DNA of 64,000 bases from Mesocentrotus franciscanus (Eukaryota > Echinodermata > Echinoidea > Camarodonta > Strongylocentrotidae), in the NCBI GenBank assembly GCA_037976565.1, contig CP137672.1:37233829-37297828 (forward strand), in the 5' to 3' direction. The notes under the pieces are model-generated. The model made no database searches and was not told where the DNA came from. It saw nothing but the letters and a program-made list of their open reading frames with translations. The translations under genes were made by a program, and so were the position numbers. Below, piece by piece: positions 39,101 through 44,803 of the stretch (within the stretch, counting starts at the first letter, position 1; every line of letters starts with the position of its first letter).

Positions 39101-41070
39101 TTGAAATTTGAAATACATGTAGACCAACATCATTTACCTTCACATAATTGAGGCACCAGGCGATGGCGGGTAAGAGATCTGGGAATTGGTCCACCAGGCG
39201 CCTTCGTACAGTATTTGGACCTCGTTTGTGGAGTGGTACCTTCTGCTCATGCTTGTCGTCAGCAGCACTGCGAGGTCGATCGTCTTCGCGGCTAGAAAAA
39301 CGACGACGATTAATGGGTGGAATCTTCACCGTCGCGTCACCATGGTCACCATAGGGCAAGGAGTGCGATGTCGGTCGAGAAAATAGGATACTGTCAGGCC
39401 CAGGGTAGTACCCAGAGGGAGGGTGGGCGTGGTACCCTGGAGTAGGATAAGGATGATATCCAAAGGAAGAGTGGCCGGGATACTCAGGAGGAGGGTAGGC
39501 GGGGTAGGCCGATGAAGGGCAGGCGGGATAGATGCGAGGATACAAGGAGGATTGATGGTCATCTGGAGTAGAAATGTTATTGGTGGCAACAGCAATAGAT
39601 GCAGAGTTCGCCACAACTCGCGAGAAGGATTCATCATCATATTTGTCACAGTTCTGGGGTGTAGTTGGGGGAAATGATGTATGAAAAGATGCTATGAAAA
39701 GAGTACTGTCCATCTCTGATGCCGAATTCATGATCATCGACGCCGTTGTGGGCGTGGTGGCTTCATGTTCAATGCTTTCGCCGACATGGCCTTCGTTGAC
39801 AAGCGAGGTCAGCCAAGCTGATGCAACCATCTCGACTGAATTTGCCGGATCCTCTTCATTAGGAGCCGACTTCATTTTACTAGCGATGGGCGCAGATGAG
39901 ACCAACGACACCGAATTCGCGCCCTCGTCGTCGACGGATCCTGGCCTGACAGATTTCAATGATTTCACAGGTGGCTGAAAATGGCCTGAACATACCAACG
40001 GCGAATTCATGCACATAGTCGATGAAGTACTGGTAGAAGAGAATTGATCCGGTTCGGTAGTGTGAAGAAGATCAGGCGTGGTGTACAGCATCGTGTTGCC
40101 ATGGTTATTTTGTAATGAGACTGGATTGTAGCCATGACATCGACGGTACTGTGGACATGATTTCACCGATTCGACAGGGGACATGAAGATGGGCAAAGCG
40201 TCTGTAGCAACTGAAATCGAAGTTGACGTCGAGCTGGGCAATGAAATGGTAGACGACCCCGTAGACGATGACACTACATCAATGCCATCAAAGCTGGTCA
40301 TGTTTGAGCCCGGTTGAGCACAGCCTGGTTGAGCATGATAATTTGAAATTAAATCTCTGGATCTGCCACTGTCCTCATCAAGTTGACGACTCGCTGCTAA
40401 CGGATCGTTCCATGAATTTCGACGGACATCGAACTCATCGTACGTCATATTCGATGTCGCTATAATATCCTTGGGCCAGTCACTAACCGAGTTGACTTGG
40501 TCCGTGGATCGAGTATCGCATGATAACAAATAACCTGATCCTGCAGAGTCGAACTCATTAAGCCTAAACGTGACATCATCGACTTGGGAATCGCTTTCGG
40601 CGAGACTTTGGTCCGACGCCGCCACCGTATTACATGGATTACTGAGTCTGCTACTCCGGGCGGTAGGCAAGCACCCCAAGGCCGTAAGAGGAGAGGGGAA
40701 TGTGCTATTGGGCTTTGCTGCCAAAGGCGAAACCCAATGTGCCGACTTCGACGACATCTCAAATGAAGCGTTGTTCGTACCCGTAATATCCATGTTATCA
40801 TGAGATAGCTGCTGTGACAGTTTATCACCTGTATGTCTCGTCACAGACCTACCATTTTTCAACGAATCCATGATTGTTAATTTGTGAGTTATTTCAAAAA
40901 CCTTTCCAAGTTCATACATGTAATTTCTCAGTAGGACGCAGATCTACGTGTATTTGCCTCAGCTCCGTAACCAGCTACAGTACATGTCTTGTGTGCATGC
41001 ATTTATTATATATAATAAAGTGTAACACGTGTGTTTGATGTCTTATGTTCAAGCGCGCACGCCAACATGG

Positions 41071-41101
<31 letters not shown>

Positions 41102-43583
41102 AGAAAAAGAGTGATGTTGCGCAATGTCAACTTTCGAAGTTTATTTGAAGTAGCGATATAATGCAGACTCCTAAAGAAGCCTCGTGGGAAACGTGGAAGC
41201 ATCTCCCTGGTGGAAGCTAGTCGTGGGCAATGAAGGGACAGTTGCATATAGTAGTAGTTTGAAAGCGTAGACCTTTTTTTGTCCTTTTCCAGAGTACAGA
41301 ATAGTAGAAGAAGAAAAAAACAAAACACCTGGGCTAATATTGCAGGGGATAGTCCACATTCCTCCTGAAGTTCAACACTTACATAGGCCTATTCATCAAC
41401 GGATAACTATTCGAGAAATGGACTCTGTTCTTGAATATTAAAGCTTAGGATTATGGAATTTGTTGTACGAGGTTTTTTTTCTTTCTTAGTTAGCTCCATG
41501 GTTCTATCCAATCGGGAAAAATACGCTGACTGGGTCTAGAATATGTTGAGTAGTAGACCATTTTTCTACTCGCACCTCACACAAACCTTCACATCCCCCA
41601 GTAAAACCATGGACCTACTACATGGTAAAACAATACTCGCTTGATATCTCTGATATCTCGAGTCCATGATAATAAAGACCAACATGTATGATCACAATCA
41701 TGAAACGTTCCAACATTTCAAGGCTGGCAACATAATTATGAAGGCCTATCATGAAAACAGCATCCCTCATGATGGCACCCCCCATCCCCGTCTCTCTCTC
41801 TCTCTCTCTCCGGCTCACCCGGGACCCCACCTGCTAACCATTCACATGAATATGTCATCCAACTCATAAACTCCATATTAAAGGTATTAGGCCTACAAAG
41901 TTTTGGTATGGGGTCATGAATTTGCTTCAAATGAACATATTGGGAGCATGTGCGATTTTACATTATTCAATGATCGTTGTCGCGGTTGAAATCGAGTCTA
42001 AAGTGATGAAATTGTAAATAATAAAATCTTTATGTTATATAGCACCCTCTCAAGACTGATATTACTTTAGCTTTAAAACAATGTTTATTGACTACAATCG
42101 GCCGATTTCCTATTTTCGTTTGGAAATTAAATAACAGAACTGCATATTCTGAAATTTTCATTGTCGCAGCTACCATGGAATGGCCTTACGCGCTATTTGA
42201 AACATTTGAAATTTACCGGGAGCACCGGTAAATTTTGATTATTCAATTTGCTCGAAAGCAGAAGTGTTTTAAGGGCTAATTTTTTTAGTGCTCGTAATAC
42301 ATCCACAGAGGCATCCAAATATATCAAAAATTTAGGGAATTACTATCCATCCAATTTCAAAATTTCCCAAAACTTTGCATTACCTTTAACTTTTTTACTG
42401 GCCGACCACACTCGCCATCACACACAGCTCTCATGCAGAAATAATTAGTATGAACGATGCCATAAAACAAATTGTCCTTGTACCAAATTTGAAAGGTTGT
42501 GAGCCGGAATGTCCAAATTTTGTCGTAAAAGTGTGCGATGACCCCTCCTCATTAAATATTGATATATCTTTTTTTCCAAATCCTGAAAAGTATGGACTAT
42601 TTGTGTGAGTCGGGCCAATTTGAGGTGACTGGCTTATATAGGCCCATCAACAACTTAATAGGCCTAATTCAAAACCTTCAATTATTCTCATAAAAGACTG
42701 TCTTCTCTTGTCGAGATCCAGTCTTCCATATGTGTTTCCATAGGATTACATAACTTTCTCATAACATAACATGAACATTGGAGATCATTTAATAGACCCA
42801 TTGATTTAGTAATGCTGCATGATTTGTTCATTATAGTTGTTTTATCATTATTATCATTAATATTATCAATATTATTATTTTTATTATTTACAGGCCGTGT
42901 GGCAGCTCTCAATATTCTTGGACAGAAGGTCGAGATGGAGACGGTACCATTTTTCTGGACCCAGATTTTTGGCAAAAGTGTCAGATATGCAGGTAAGAAA
43001 GGTCAGGTGGTGAAACAATTGCCTGCAAATGTATATTTATATATCTGCTTAAAAAAATTGGAAGGGTGTTCACTCTGTGCTAAAATATATAAGTTACTGC
43101 CCTTCTGGCTCCAAACAGACGATGGACTTACATGAACCAAGGACAGGTATAAGGGTATTGATTCAAACAATATGTACGAGTAAAAAAAACATTAGGAAAT
43201 ATGAGTATTTGCGTAGGATAGTTGGAGCTTTCTGAGATTTATGGCATGCTTTGGAAAGCCATTTTCTGGTTGATTTCAATTTTTATTAATTTGCCATACT
43301 TTGAATGAGATATAGCAACGAGGTATGCAGGCAAGATCTTGCTCGAGTCTGACAAAACAAAGTCAATTATGTAAACAGTGTGAAGTTAAAAAAAAAAAAA
43401 ACTTTACTTCATGTCCATCTCTATATGATGACAATTATACTTTTTCGATACATTATTAAACATTCCTTATTTCATTATTGAATTGGATACTTATTTTGTT
43501 TTATTTGAATTGTTGAATTTAGGTACGAATTAATTTTAATTTGAATGAAGTAATAACTTTTTACATTTTTGACCAATGTGTCT

Positions 43584-43624
<41 letters not shown>

Positions 43625-44803
43625 TCTTTATTTTTCTTTCCATCAGGATTCAATGCAGGATTTGAGGATGTTATTGTTACAGGTGATCTAGATGAACTCA
43701 AGTTTGTAGCTTATTACATCAAGTAAGTCTCATCATTTTTGTTCACAAACTATTCTTGTCTACTGTTAAAGACGTACTGCTGGCAGTCTCCATGTGTATA
43801 GCAGCATCATAATTCGCTTACCCCAGAATTGATGTGTATTCAAATCTTGATATCGCACATAGCAAAATATGATTGATGACCCATCAAAAAAAAAAAAAAC
43901 AACAACAACTGAAGCTTGCCTTCTAGACTCTAAAAGCATTTTATTGTAGAGGCTGTTCTGTGTAAATGTTTGCAATCGTGATAACTGCCATTTCTCATTG
44001 TTATCTTCCAGTATACTCATTCTTCATTTTTTATCTTGTGCAATCTACTCATACTGTGGAATTTTTAAATAATATACTCTGCCATATTAATGGATTCAGT
44101 CTTGTAGTAGATTTTTTTATTCTTTTAATTTCTATGTATGGTATGAATTGTTAAAATCCCATGTAAAACTTCCGTGTGGTTTTCAAACATTGGGTGAATA
44201 TAGAAATTAATTAATGAATGATTCATATCGATGTAATATTATCTTGCACACACCTAGGGACGAGAATGTGGTAGCCATGGCTAGTATGAACTCTGACCCC
44301 ATCGTGTCACAGTTTGCCGAGCTGCTAGCAAGCGGAAGGGAGCTGAGTAAATCAGAAATACAGTAAGTTAACTTTTCATGTATACAAAGTAAAAACTAAA
44401 GTAGCATCCTGCAATTTTGGCAACAGTTCGTTTGAAAAAGTTTTGGCCGAGTAAAGCAGATATACACAGAGTTTTCTTTACAAATTTGCAGAGTAATTCT
44501 AAAGTTAAATCCTTCTATATATGATTCAGTGCATTAAAATTATCTGAGAATGAGAAAAGGATTAAAAAGCTAGAATTGTTTTATTGATGCTCTTGACAAT
44601 TAAGTGGCATAGAAATTGAGGAGCATGGGGCACAACAAGGAGGGGGAGAGATAAGGAGAGAGTAAGAAAGTGAGAGAGGGAAGGAATGTAGAAGTAAATG
44701 ATAGAATTCCCTCCTACTTCTTCCCTTTGGTCGATAGCCTTGTTAATCTCATTTCATCTATCCCTTCAGGTCTGATCCAAGTCAATGGTCAAGCAAGTTA
44801 TGA
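9476..44803 (+). CDS. AIFM3: AIFM3-like: Rieske / FAD-NAD oxidoreductase, 16 coding exons
   Basis: Coding exons: 9476-9515, 10564-10717, 11614-11723, 12559-12668, 13234-13278, 14199-14280, 15138-15250, 17117-17295, 17709-17839, 18702-18817, 19267-19479, 19923-20040, 42894-42992, 43647-43722, 44258-44362, 44770-44803. All introns are GT-AG, phases match, and the sum is 1725 nt, giving 574 residues plus stop (human AIFM3 is about 605). Domain order: MGACSSK N-terminus fitting N-myristoylation; Gly-rich linker (residues ~14-40); Rieske [2Fe-2S] domain with C92-T-H94 and C111-PW-H114; FAD motif VLIIGGGAAS (175-184); LPYDRPKLSK (209-218); NAD motif VVIVGTSFIG (313-322); second FAD motif IYAAGDIA (440-447); C-terminal AIF-like domain. 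The family is a flavoprotein oxidoreductase; the mammalian member is linked to apoptosis and mitochondria. The substrate is not known from sequence. The C-terminus is shorter than in human. Start chosen because G2 and S6 fit the conserved myristoylation signal. Exon calls are strong; the 5' end is less certain. Confidence 0.93.
10564..10717 (+). CDS. AIFM3: AIFM3-like exon 2: Gly-rich linker
   Basis: Encodes residues 14-65. It begins with a run of glycines, alanine and threonine from an in-frame GGT repeat (10586-10625), then TAKTLDVESVVCKVDDMKDG, the lead-in to the Rieske domain. Acceptor ACAG, donor GTAAGT. The glycine run is microsatellite-like and may vary in length between individuals. 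Confidence 0.88.
10817..11208. mobile_element. TTAA MITE, copy 1 (in AIFM3 intron 2)
   Basis: A ~390-bp element flanked by TTAA on both sides. Its ends are inverted: TTAAAGGTATAGACCAGTT and the reverse complement of AACTGGTCTTTCTCTTTAA. Near-identical copies lie at 25882-26271 and 50705-51098. A TTAA target suggests piggyBac-type mobilisation; there is no coding capacity. Confidence 0.85.
11614..11723 (+). CDS. AIFM3: AIFM3-like exon 3: first Rieske ligand pair
   Basis: Encodes residues 65-102, with MREVDVGKGKALLVKE and then GHKCTHYGAPLVKG. C92 and H94 are the first iron-sulfur ligands. Acceptor TTGCAG, donor GTGAGT. Confidence 0.95.
12269..12430. repeat. CT/CTTT microsatellite in AIFM3 intron 3
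   Basis: A (CT)n run of about 35 bp, followed by CTTTCTTTCTTT-rich pyrimidine sequence, 130 bp before the exon 4 acceptor. Confidence 0.9.
12559..12668 (+). CDS. AIFM3: AIFM3-like exon 4: second Rieske ligand pair
   Basis: Encodes residues 102-138, with GRVRCPWHGACFS and GDIEDFPGLDSVPKFE. C111 and H114 are the second [2Fe-2S] ligands, 16 residues after H94, a normal Rieske spacing. The donor is the less common GTTGGT, but the reading joins exon 5 smoothly (KFE-VRIDGDKV). Confidence 0.95.
13234..13278 (+). CDS. AIFM3: AIFM3-like exon 5: end of Rieske domain
   Basis: A 45-nt exon encoding residues 139-153, VRIDGDKVIVSGNSK, the last strands of the Rieske fold. Acceptor TTTCAG, donor GTAACT. 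Confidence 0.92.
13688..14188. repeat. 500-bp CT-rich tandem tract in AIFM3 intron 5
   Basis: CTCTCTCTC runs alternate with a ~100-bp higher-order unit containing CTTCCTATCTTCCC and CTCTTTCCATC, repeated about four times. It ends just before the exon 6 acceptor at 14198. Long Leu/Ser or Arg/Glu frames across it are spurious. Confidence 0.9.
14199..14280 (+). CDS. AIFM3: AIFM3-like exon 6: start of FAD-binding fold
   Basis: Encodes residues 154-181, ending in DDDKTVLIIGGG, the first part of the GxGxxG dinucleotide motif. It follows a long CT-rich tract. Acceptor CTGTAG, donor GTGAGT. Confidence 0.93.
15138..15250 (+). CDS. AIFM3: AIFM3-like exon 7: FAD fold
   Basis: Encodes residues 181-218, GAASVTCAETLRQEGF through KHLPYDRPKLSK. 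The last block is a hallmark of the AIF/ferredoxin-reductase-like family near the flavin. Acceptor AAACAG, donor GTAATT. Confidence 0.95.
17117..17295 (+). CDS. AIFM3: AIFM3-like exon 8: FAD domain
   Basis: Encodes residues 219-278, from AMNSKPESLALRNADFFTIY to FDYLVIATGGK. The LVIATGG strand is the typical ATG motif of pyridine nucleotide-disulfide oxidoreductases. Acceptor TGACAG, donor GTATGT. Confidence 0.94.
17709..17839 (+). CDS. AIFM3: AIFM3-like exon 9: NAD-binding motif
   Basis: Encodes residues 278-322: PRSLNVPGNDLDGVCLLRSP, then GKNVVIVGTSFIG, the NAD GxGxxG-like motif (here GTSFIG). The correct frame is not the longest open frame here; it is fixed by the junction with exon 8. Acceptor TGACAG, donor GTAAGG. 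Confidence 0.93.
18249..18545 (+). repeat. tRNA-derived SINE in AIFM3 intron 9
   Basis: The head GGTGTCGTGGTCGAGTGG has B-box GGTTCGAGTCCCG. The body contains CACTCCACCCAGGTGAAG, and the tail GGCGCTATATAAGCAAG leads into ATTATTATTATTAT. Both promoter boxes are intact-looking, and it is younger-looking than the copy at 3479. Confidence 0.85.
18702..18817 (+). CDS. AIFM3: AIFM3-like exon 10: NAD domain
   Basis: Encodes residues 322-360, GMEVAAYLSDKAAGITVIGR through GEKVGMALQK. This is the helix and second strand after the NAD motif. Acceptor ACCAG, donor GTACGT. Confidence 0.94.
19267..19479 (+). CDS. AIFM3: AIFM3-like exon 11: NAD domain end
   Basis: Encodes residues 361-431, LAESKGVRFVMDSGVSEFKG and VCVLGVGVTPATDFLSDSGL. 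The VGVTPAT block matches the conserved G-x-x-P of the family. Acceptor TCCCAG, donor GTAGGT, phase 0 on both sides. Confidence 0.95.
19923..20040 (+). CDS. AIFM3: AIFM3-like exon 12: second FAD motif
   Basis: Encodes residues 432-471, with SNIYAAGDIASFPLAM and VNIGHWQIAHGHG. A-A-G-D is the second FAD-contacting motif. Donor GTAACG opens the 22.9-kb intron. Confidence 0.95.
20950..21085. repeat. interspersed repeat, inverted copy at ~37740-37850
   Basis: Around GAGGGAAGTTCTACATTAGT and TTGGAATTTAACCTTTTCAT the sequence is ~85% like the reverse complement of ~37740-37850. Both copies sit in the same intron. Confidence 0.6.
21400..22780. repeat. 45-bp ATTCATTCATTTTCACTCC tandem satellite
   Basis: Units of 45 bp (CATTCATTCATTTTCACTCC, CTCATTCAATCAATCATACC) repeat about 15 times at 22085-22770, with diverged units back to ~21430. 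The long open frames across it (about 250 residues, rich in HSFIFTPHS) exist because 45 is a multiple of three. Confidence 0.9.
21786..22038. mobile_element. MITE inside the ATTC satellite
   Basis: CTAGTACAATTACCCCC at the left and GGGGGTAATTGTACTAG at the right are perfect inverses. The match extends into the satellite for 31 bp in total. The interior repeats GGGGTAATTTTC-like words. Confidence 0.7.
23859..24809 (-). CDS. gene A: unrecognised Pro-rich protein, antisense in AIFM3 intron 12
   Basis: A 316-residue open frame on the minus strand, whose codon and GC use clearly differ from the surrounding AT-rich intron. The N-terminal two thirds are Pro-rich and low complexity (PPPPLSPWVSPPLPEV; PSPIPPPPPT). 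Residues ~198-290 form a compact conserved-looking region: LRKQFPELEGIV, then LRKRLLEIVPGLSDRGISNT and a basic/leucine segment. This matches the end of gene B in order and motifs (QFP[ED]L ... V/I-PG-[LI]-x-[DE]RG-x-x-x-T). The start is uncertain. A second open frame runs upstream from an ATG at 24985 (MTSVSSEFGAV...) and overlaps this one with a shift. So either a short intron or a frameshift joins them, or the ATG at 24809 is real. I do not recognise the family. TE origin is not indicated: I see no polymerase, transposase or integrase motif. Confidence 0.62.
   Translation of the reverse strand: MDERPPPPLSPWVSPPLPEVCWPVVESRRGAPISFIRAHDGVSDYPGFAAPSRQQAYLDVNNNLCSPMPPAPSLYPPPQILASPFVQPSVPGASVGAGAGRVLMPFSCFMNPERQPMYPSEGHVDINNNDIAAAADEEVPIITSTPCRPVTCSSEPWPSPIPPPPPTRSCQAEIASDDPFPSPRIREILSDLLPRRPHHRQPLRKQFPELEGIVTDFVTDLIRTAKFGEGRLQCVAQEELESTTIVSLRKRLLEIVPGLSDRGISNTSVARLLLPLTTKSIRCCLKEESAWCAVSEVLDIYDELDSIGSEIFEKTS
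24683..24985 (-). CDS. possible N-terminal part of gene A in another frame
   Basis: From ATG 24985 the minus strand reads MTSVSSEFGAVNTTTNHL, then GFNSYDWDISCLFDAEHQ and GYPLARRW. It runs out of phase with the 24809 frame, which it overlaps by about 125 nt. The composition looks coding up to about 24815. GTGAGC just after the third codon and GTGAGA near 24896 are donor-like; CGCCAG|GCG just before ATG 24809 is acceptor-like. The true join cannot be settled here; a one-base assembly or mutational frameshift is also possible. Confidence 0.35.
   Translation of the reverse strand: MTSVSSEFGAVNTTTNHLPPISYGYAPRQCCRETGFNSYDWDISCLFDAEHQGYPLARRWMNAHLPRCLRGLVHPYPRSVGQLLSPDGGHRSASYGPMTE
25882..26271. 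mobile_element. TTAA MITE, copy 2 (inside unit A)
   Basis: Same family as 10817-11208, with TTAA at both ends. The matching place in unit B (31841-31845, reading CATAAC instead of CTTAAC) has no insertion and serves as an empty site. Confidence 0.9.
26997..27471. mobile_element. hAT-like MITE with GGATCCGCCCCTG end, inside unit A
   Basis: Left end CAGAAGCGGATCTAG, right end CTGGATCCGCCCCTG. This is the end type found in the two elements at 52229-52475 and 53488-53712. ACATG flanks both ends. The interior has poly-C/poly-A and GCTCGCTCCGCTAGC. Confidence 0.65.
29646..31288 (+). pseudogene. decayed L1/Tx1-like LINE, 3' part of ORF2
   Basis: 29721-30044 encodes NLTALGRVTVVKSLLLSKL, LAIPDPPIEVINDL and GGVKMVDVQTYIYALKAT, the post-RT region of L1/Tx1-type ORF2 proteins. 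Later fragments in shifted frames include EEETLIHLFCVCP (~30820-30860). Frameshifts and stops make it dead. It is truncated at the 5' side and sits exactly between units A and B. Confidence 0.75.
31290..34450. repeat. duplicated unit B
   Basis: A direct-orientation copy of unit A without its two insertions. It shares GAAGCGCGAAGAATAGTGCG (~31336), GTTTACCGCCCATATCCCG (~32535), GACGGATTAGCTAATCCGC (~33568) and ACAAGTCTACTGATAATTG (~34124). It ends about 700 bp before the 3' end of gene B. No conserved coding frame is seen. Confidence 0.85.
35142..35972 (-). CDS. gene B exon 2
   Basis: Encodes residues 579-854, from TSTSSSHSSTTP after acceptor TTTTTCAATTGCAG to the acidic C-terminus GSQNI. The segment IPFIHKIIVECIPGIKERGG is the part shared with gene A. 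Confidence 0.72.
   Translation of the reverse strand, partial: TSTSSSHSSTTPMSIPFIHKIIVECIPGIKERGGIGITTIRKLASRVKKTMRYKVDFDRTKAITTPTTTVASSLTQHLLQEISAEIAMDSVSHSVSKGNTDELPDRLADSIPSSIMKDDDFEFLKAPAEPILQSIMKLVNNISNAGSTASSRKNRTEKSQHRSLDNDAQHKFDATTSYVCNDDITTSGSIFQSLMDAHDIAEDEVKRLSNTSKTFCASSSADDSDANEPPVKSSHFQPEIAAANDKGNDVANDPAMCNDYDSDDDVMVIDEGSQNI
35142..40871 (-). CDS. gene B: unrecognised 854-residue protein, two exons, antisense in AIFM3 intron 12
   Basis: Exon 1 is 40871-39138 (1734 nt, 578 codons; donor AAG|GTAAAT). Exon 2 is 35972-35142 (276 codons plus stop; acceptor TTGCAG|ACA). The phase is 0 on both sides. The start at 40871 has A at -3 and G at +4; an in-frame ATG at 40919 is the alternative. 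Exon 1 is Ser/Thr-rich and ends with a Tyr-Pro-Gly-rich segment (YPAYPPPEYPGHSSFGY), then KRGPNTVRRRLVDQFPDL. Exon 2 opens with a Ser/Thr linker, IIVECIPGIKERGGIGIT and RVKKTMRYK, followed by a long polar tail ending DDDVMVIDEG, which resembles a SUMO-interacting motif (V844-M-V-I847 in acidic context). The QFPDL/PGIKERG region at ~555-635 matches gene A. The intron holds fold-back transposons. Function is unknown; nuclear localisation is only a guess. Confidence 0.72.
36385..37276. mobile_element. 892-bp fold-back element in gene B intron
   Basis: The left arm (36385-~36655) starts AAACCTATACCGTGCG. The right arm (~36990-37276) is its inverse, ending CGCACGGTATAGGTTT. Matching words include GGTGAGCACTGCTCAC and CACAAATTGGAAGGCTAA. 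The arms are ~270 bp around a ~340-bp unique core. There is no transposase frame. Confidence 0.85.
37735..37850. repeat. interspersed repeat, inverted copy of 20950-21085
   Basis: Contains GAAAAGGTTAAATTCCAACG and TTAGAACTTCCCTTAA, inverted relative to the copy at the start of the same intron. Confidence 0.6.
37883..38569. mobile_element. 687-bp fold-back MITE in gene B intron
   Basis: TAGCCCAAGTCCACTCCAAA on the left and TTTGGAGTGGACTTGGGCTT on the right are inverses. Further in, GTGACGTCATGTCCTCACTA and TAGTGAGGACATGACGTCAC also pair. The flanks are TTTA/TTAA-like. There is no coding capacity. Confidence 0.8.
39138..40871 (-). CDS. gene B exon 1
   Basis: Encodes residues 1-578. It starts MDSLKNGRSVTRHTG and ends LPAIAWCLNYVK before donor GTAAAT. 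It is long, Ser/Thr/Asp-rich, and free of stops for 1.7 kb in an AT-rich region, which argues for a real coding exon. Confidence 0.75.
41003..41020 (-). promoter_or_regulatory. TATA-like sequence upstream of gene B
   Basis: On the minus strand TTATATATAATAAATG lies about 135 bp upstream of the chosen start of gene B. The region is AT-rich, so chance is possible. Confidence 0.25.
42894..42992 (+). CDS. AIFM3: AIFM3-like exon 13: C-terminal domain
   Basis: Encodes residues 471-504, GRVAALNILGQKVEMETVPF then FWTQIFGKSVRYAG. It continues exon 12 across the giant intron in phase 1. Acceptor TTTACAG, donor GTAAGA. Confidence 0.95.
43588..43626. repeat. CT microsatellite before AIFM3 exon 14
   Basis: A C-run then (CT)n directly upstream of the exon 14 acceptor at 43646. 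It probably serves as an extended polypyrimidine tract. Confidence 0.85.
43647..43722 (+). CDS. AIFM3: AIFM3-like exon 14: C-terminal domain
   Basis: Encodes residues 504-529, GFNAGFEDVIVTGDLDELKF and VAYYIK. Acceptor CATCAG after a CT microsatellite, donor GTAAGT. Confidence 0.94.
44258..44362 (+). CDS. AIFM3: AIFM3-like exon 15: C-terminal domain
   Basis: Encodes residues 529-564, DENVVAMASMNSDPIVSQFA through LLASGRELSKSEIQ. Acceptor CCTAG, donor GTAAGT. Confidence 0.93.
44770..44803 (+). CDS. AIFM3: AIFM3-like exon 16: last coding exon
   Basis: Encodes the last residues 564-574 (QSDPSQWSSKL) and TGA. Acceptor CCTTCAG. This tail is shorter than in the vertebrate protein. The tryptophan may correspond to the one near the human C-terminus. 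The exact last exon is slightly less certain than the others. Confidence 0.8.

Larger units (their letters stand above)
20041..42893 (+). other. 22.9-kb intron 12 of the AIFM3-like gene
   Basis: It is bounded by donor GTAACG and acceptor TTTACAG, with exons 12 and 13 matching consecutive parts of the family protein. It is more than ten times the other introns. It holds two antisense genes, a duplicated 3-kb segment, a LINE fragment, a 45-bp satellite and several fold-back elements. Confidence 0.9.
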
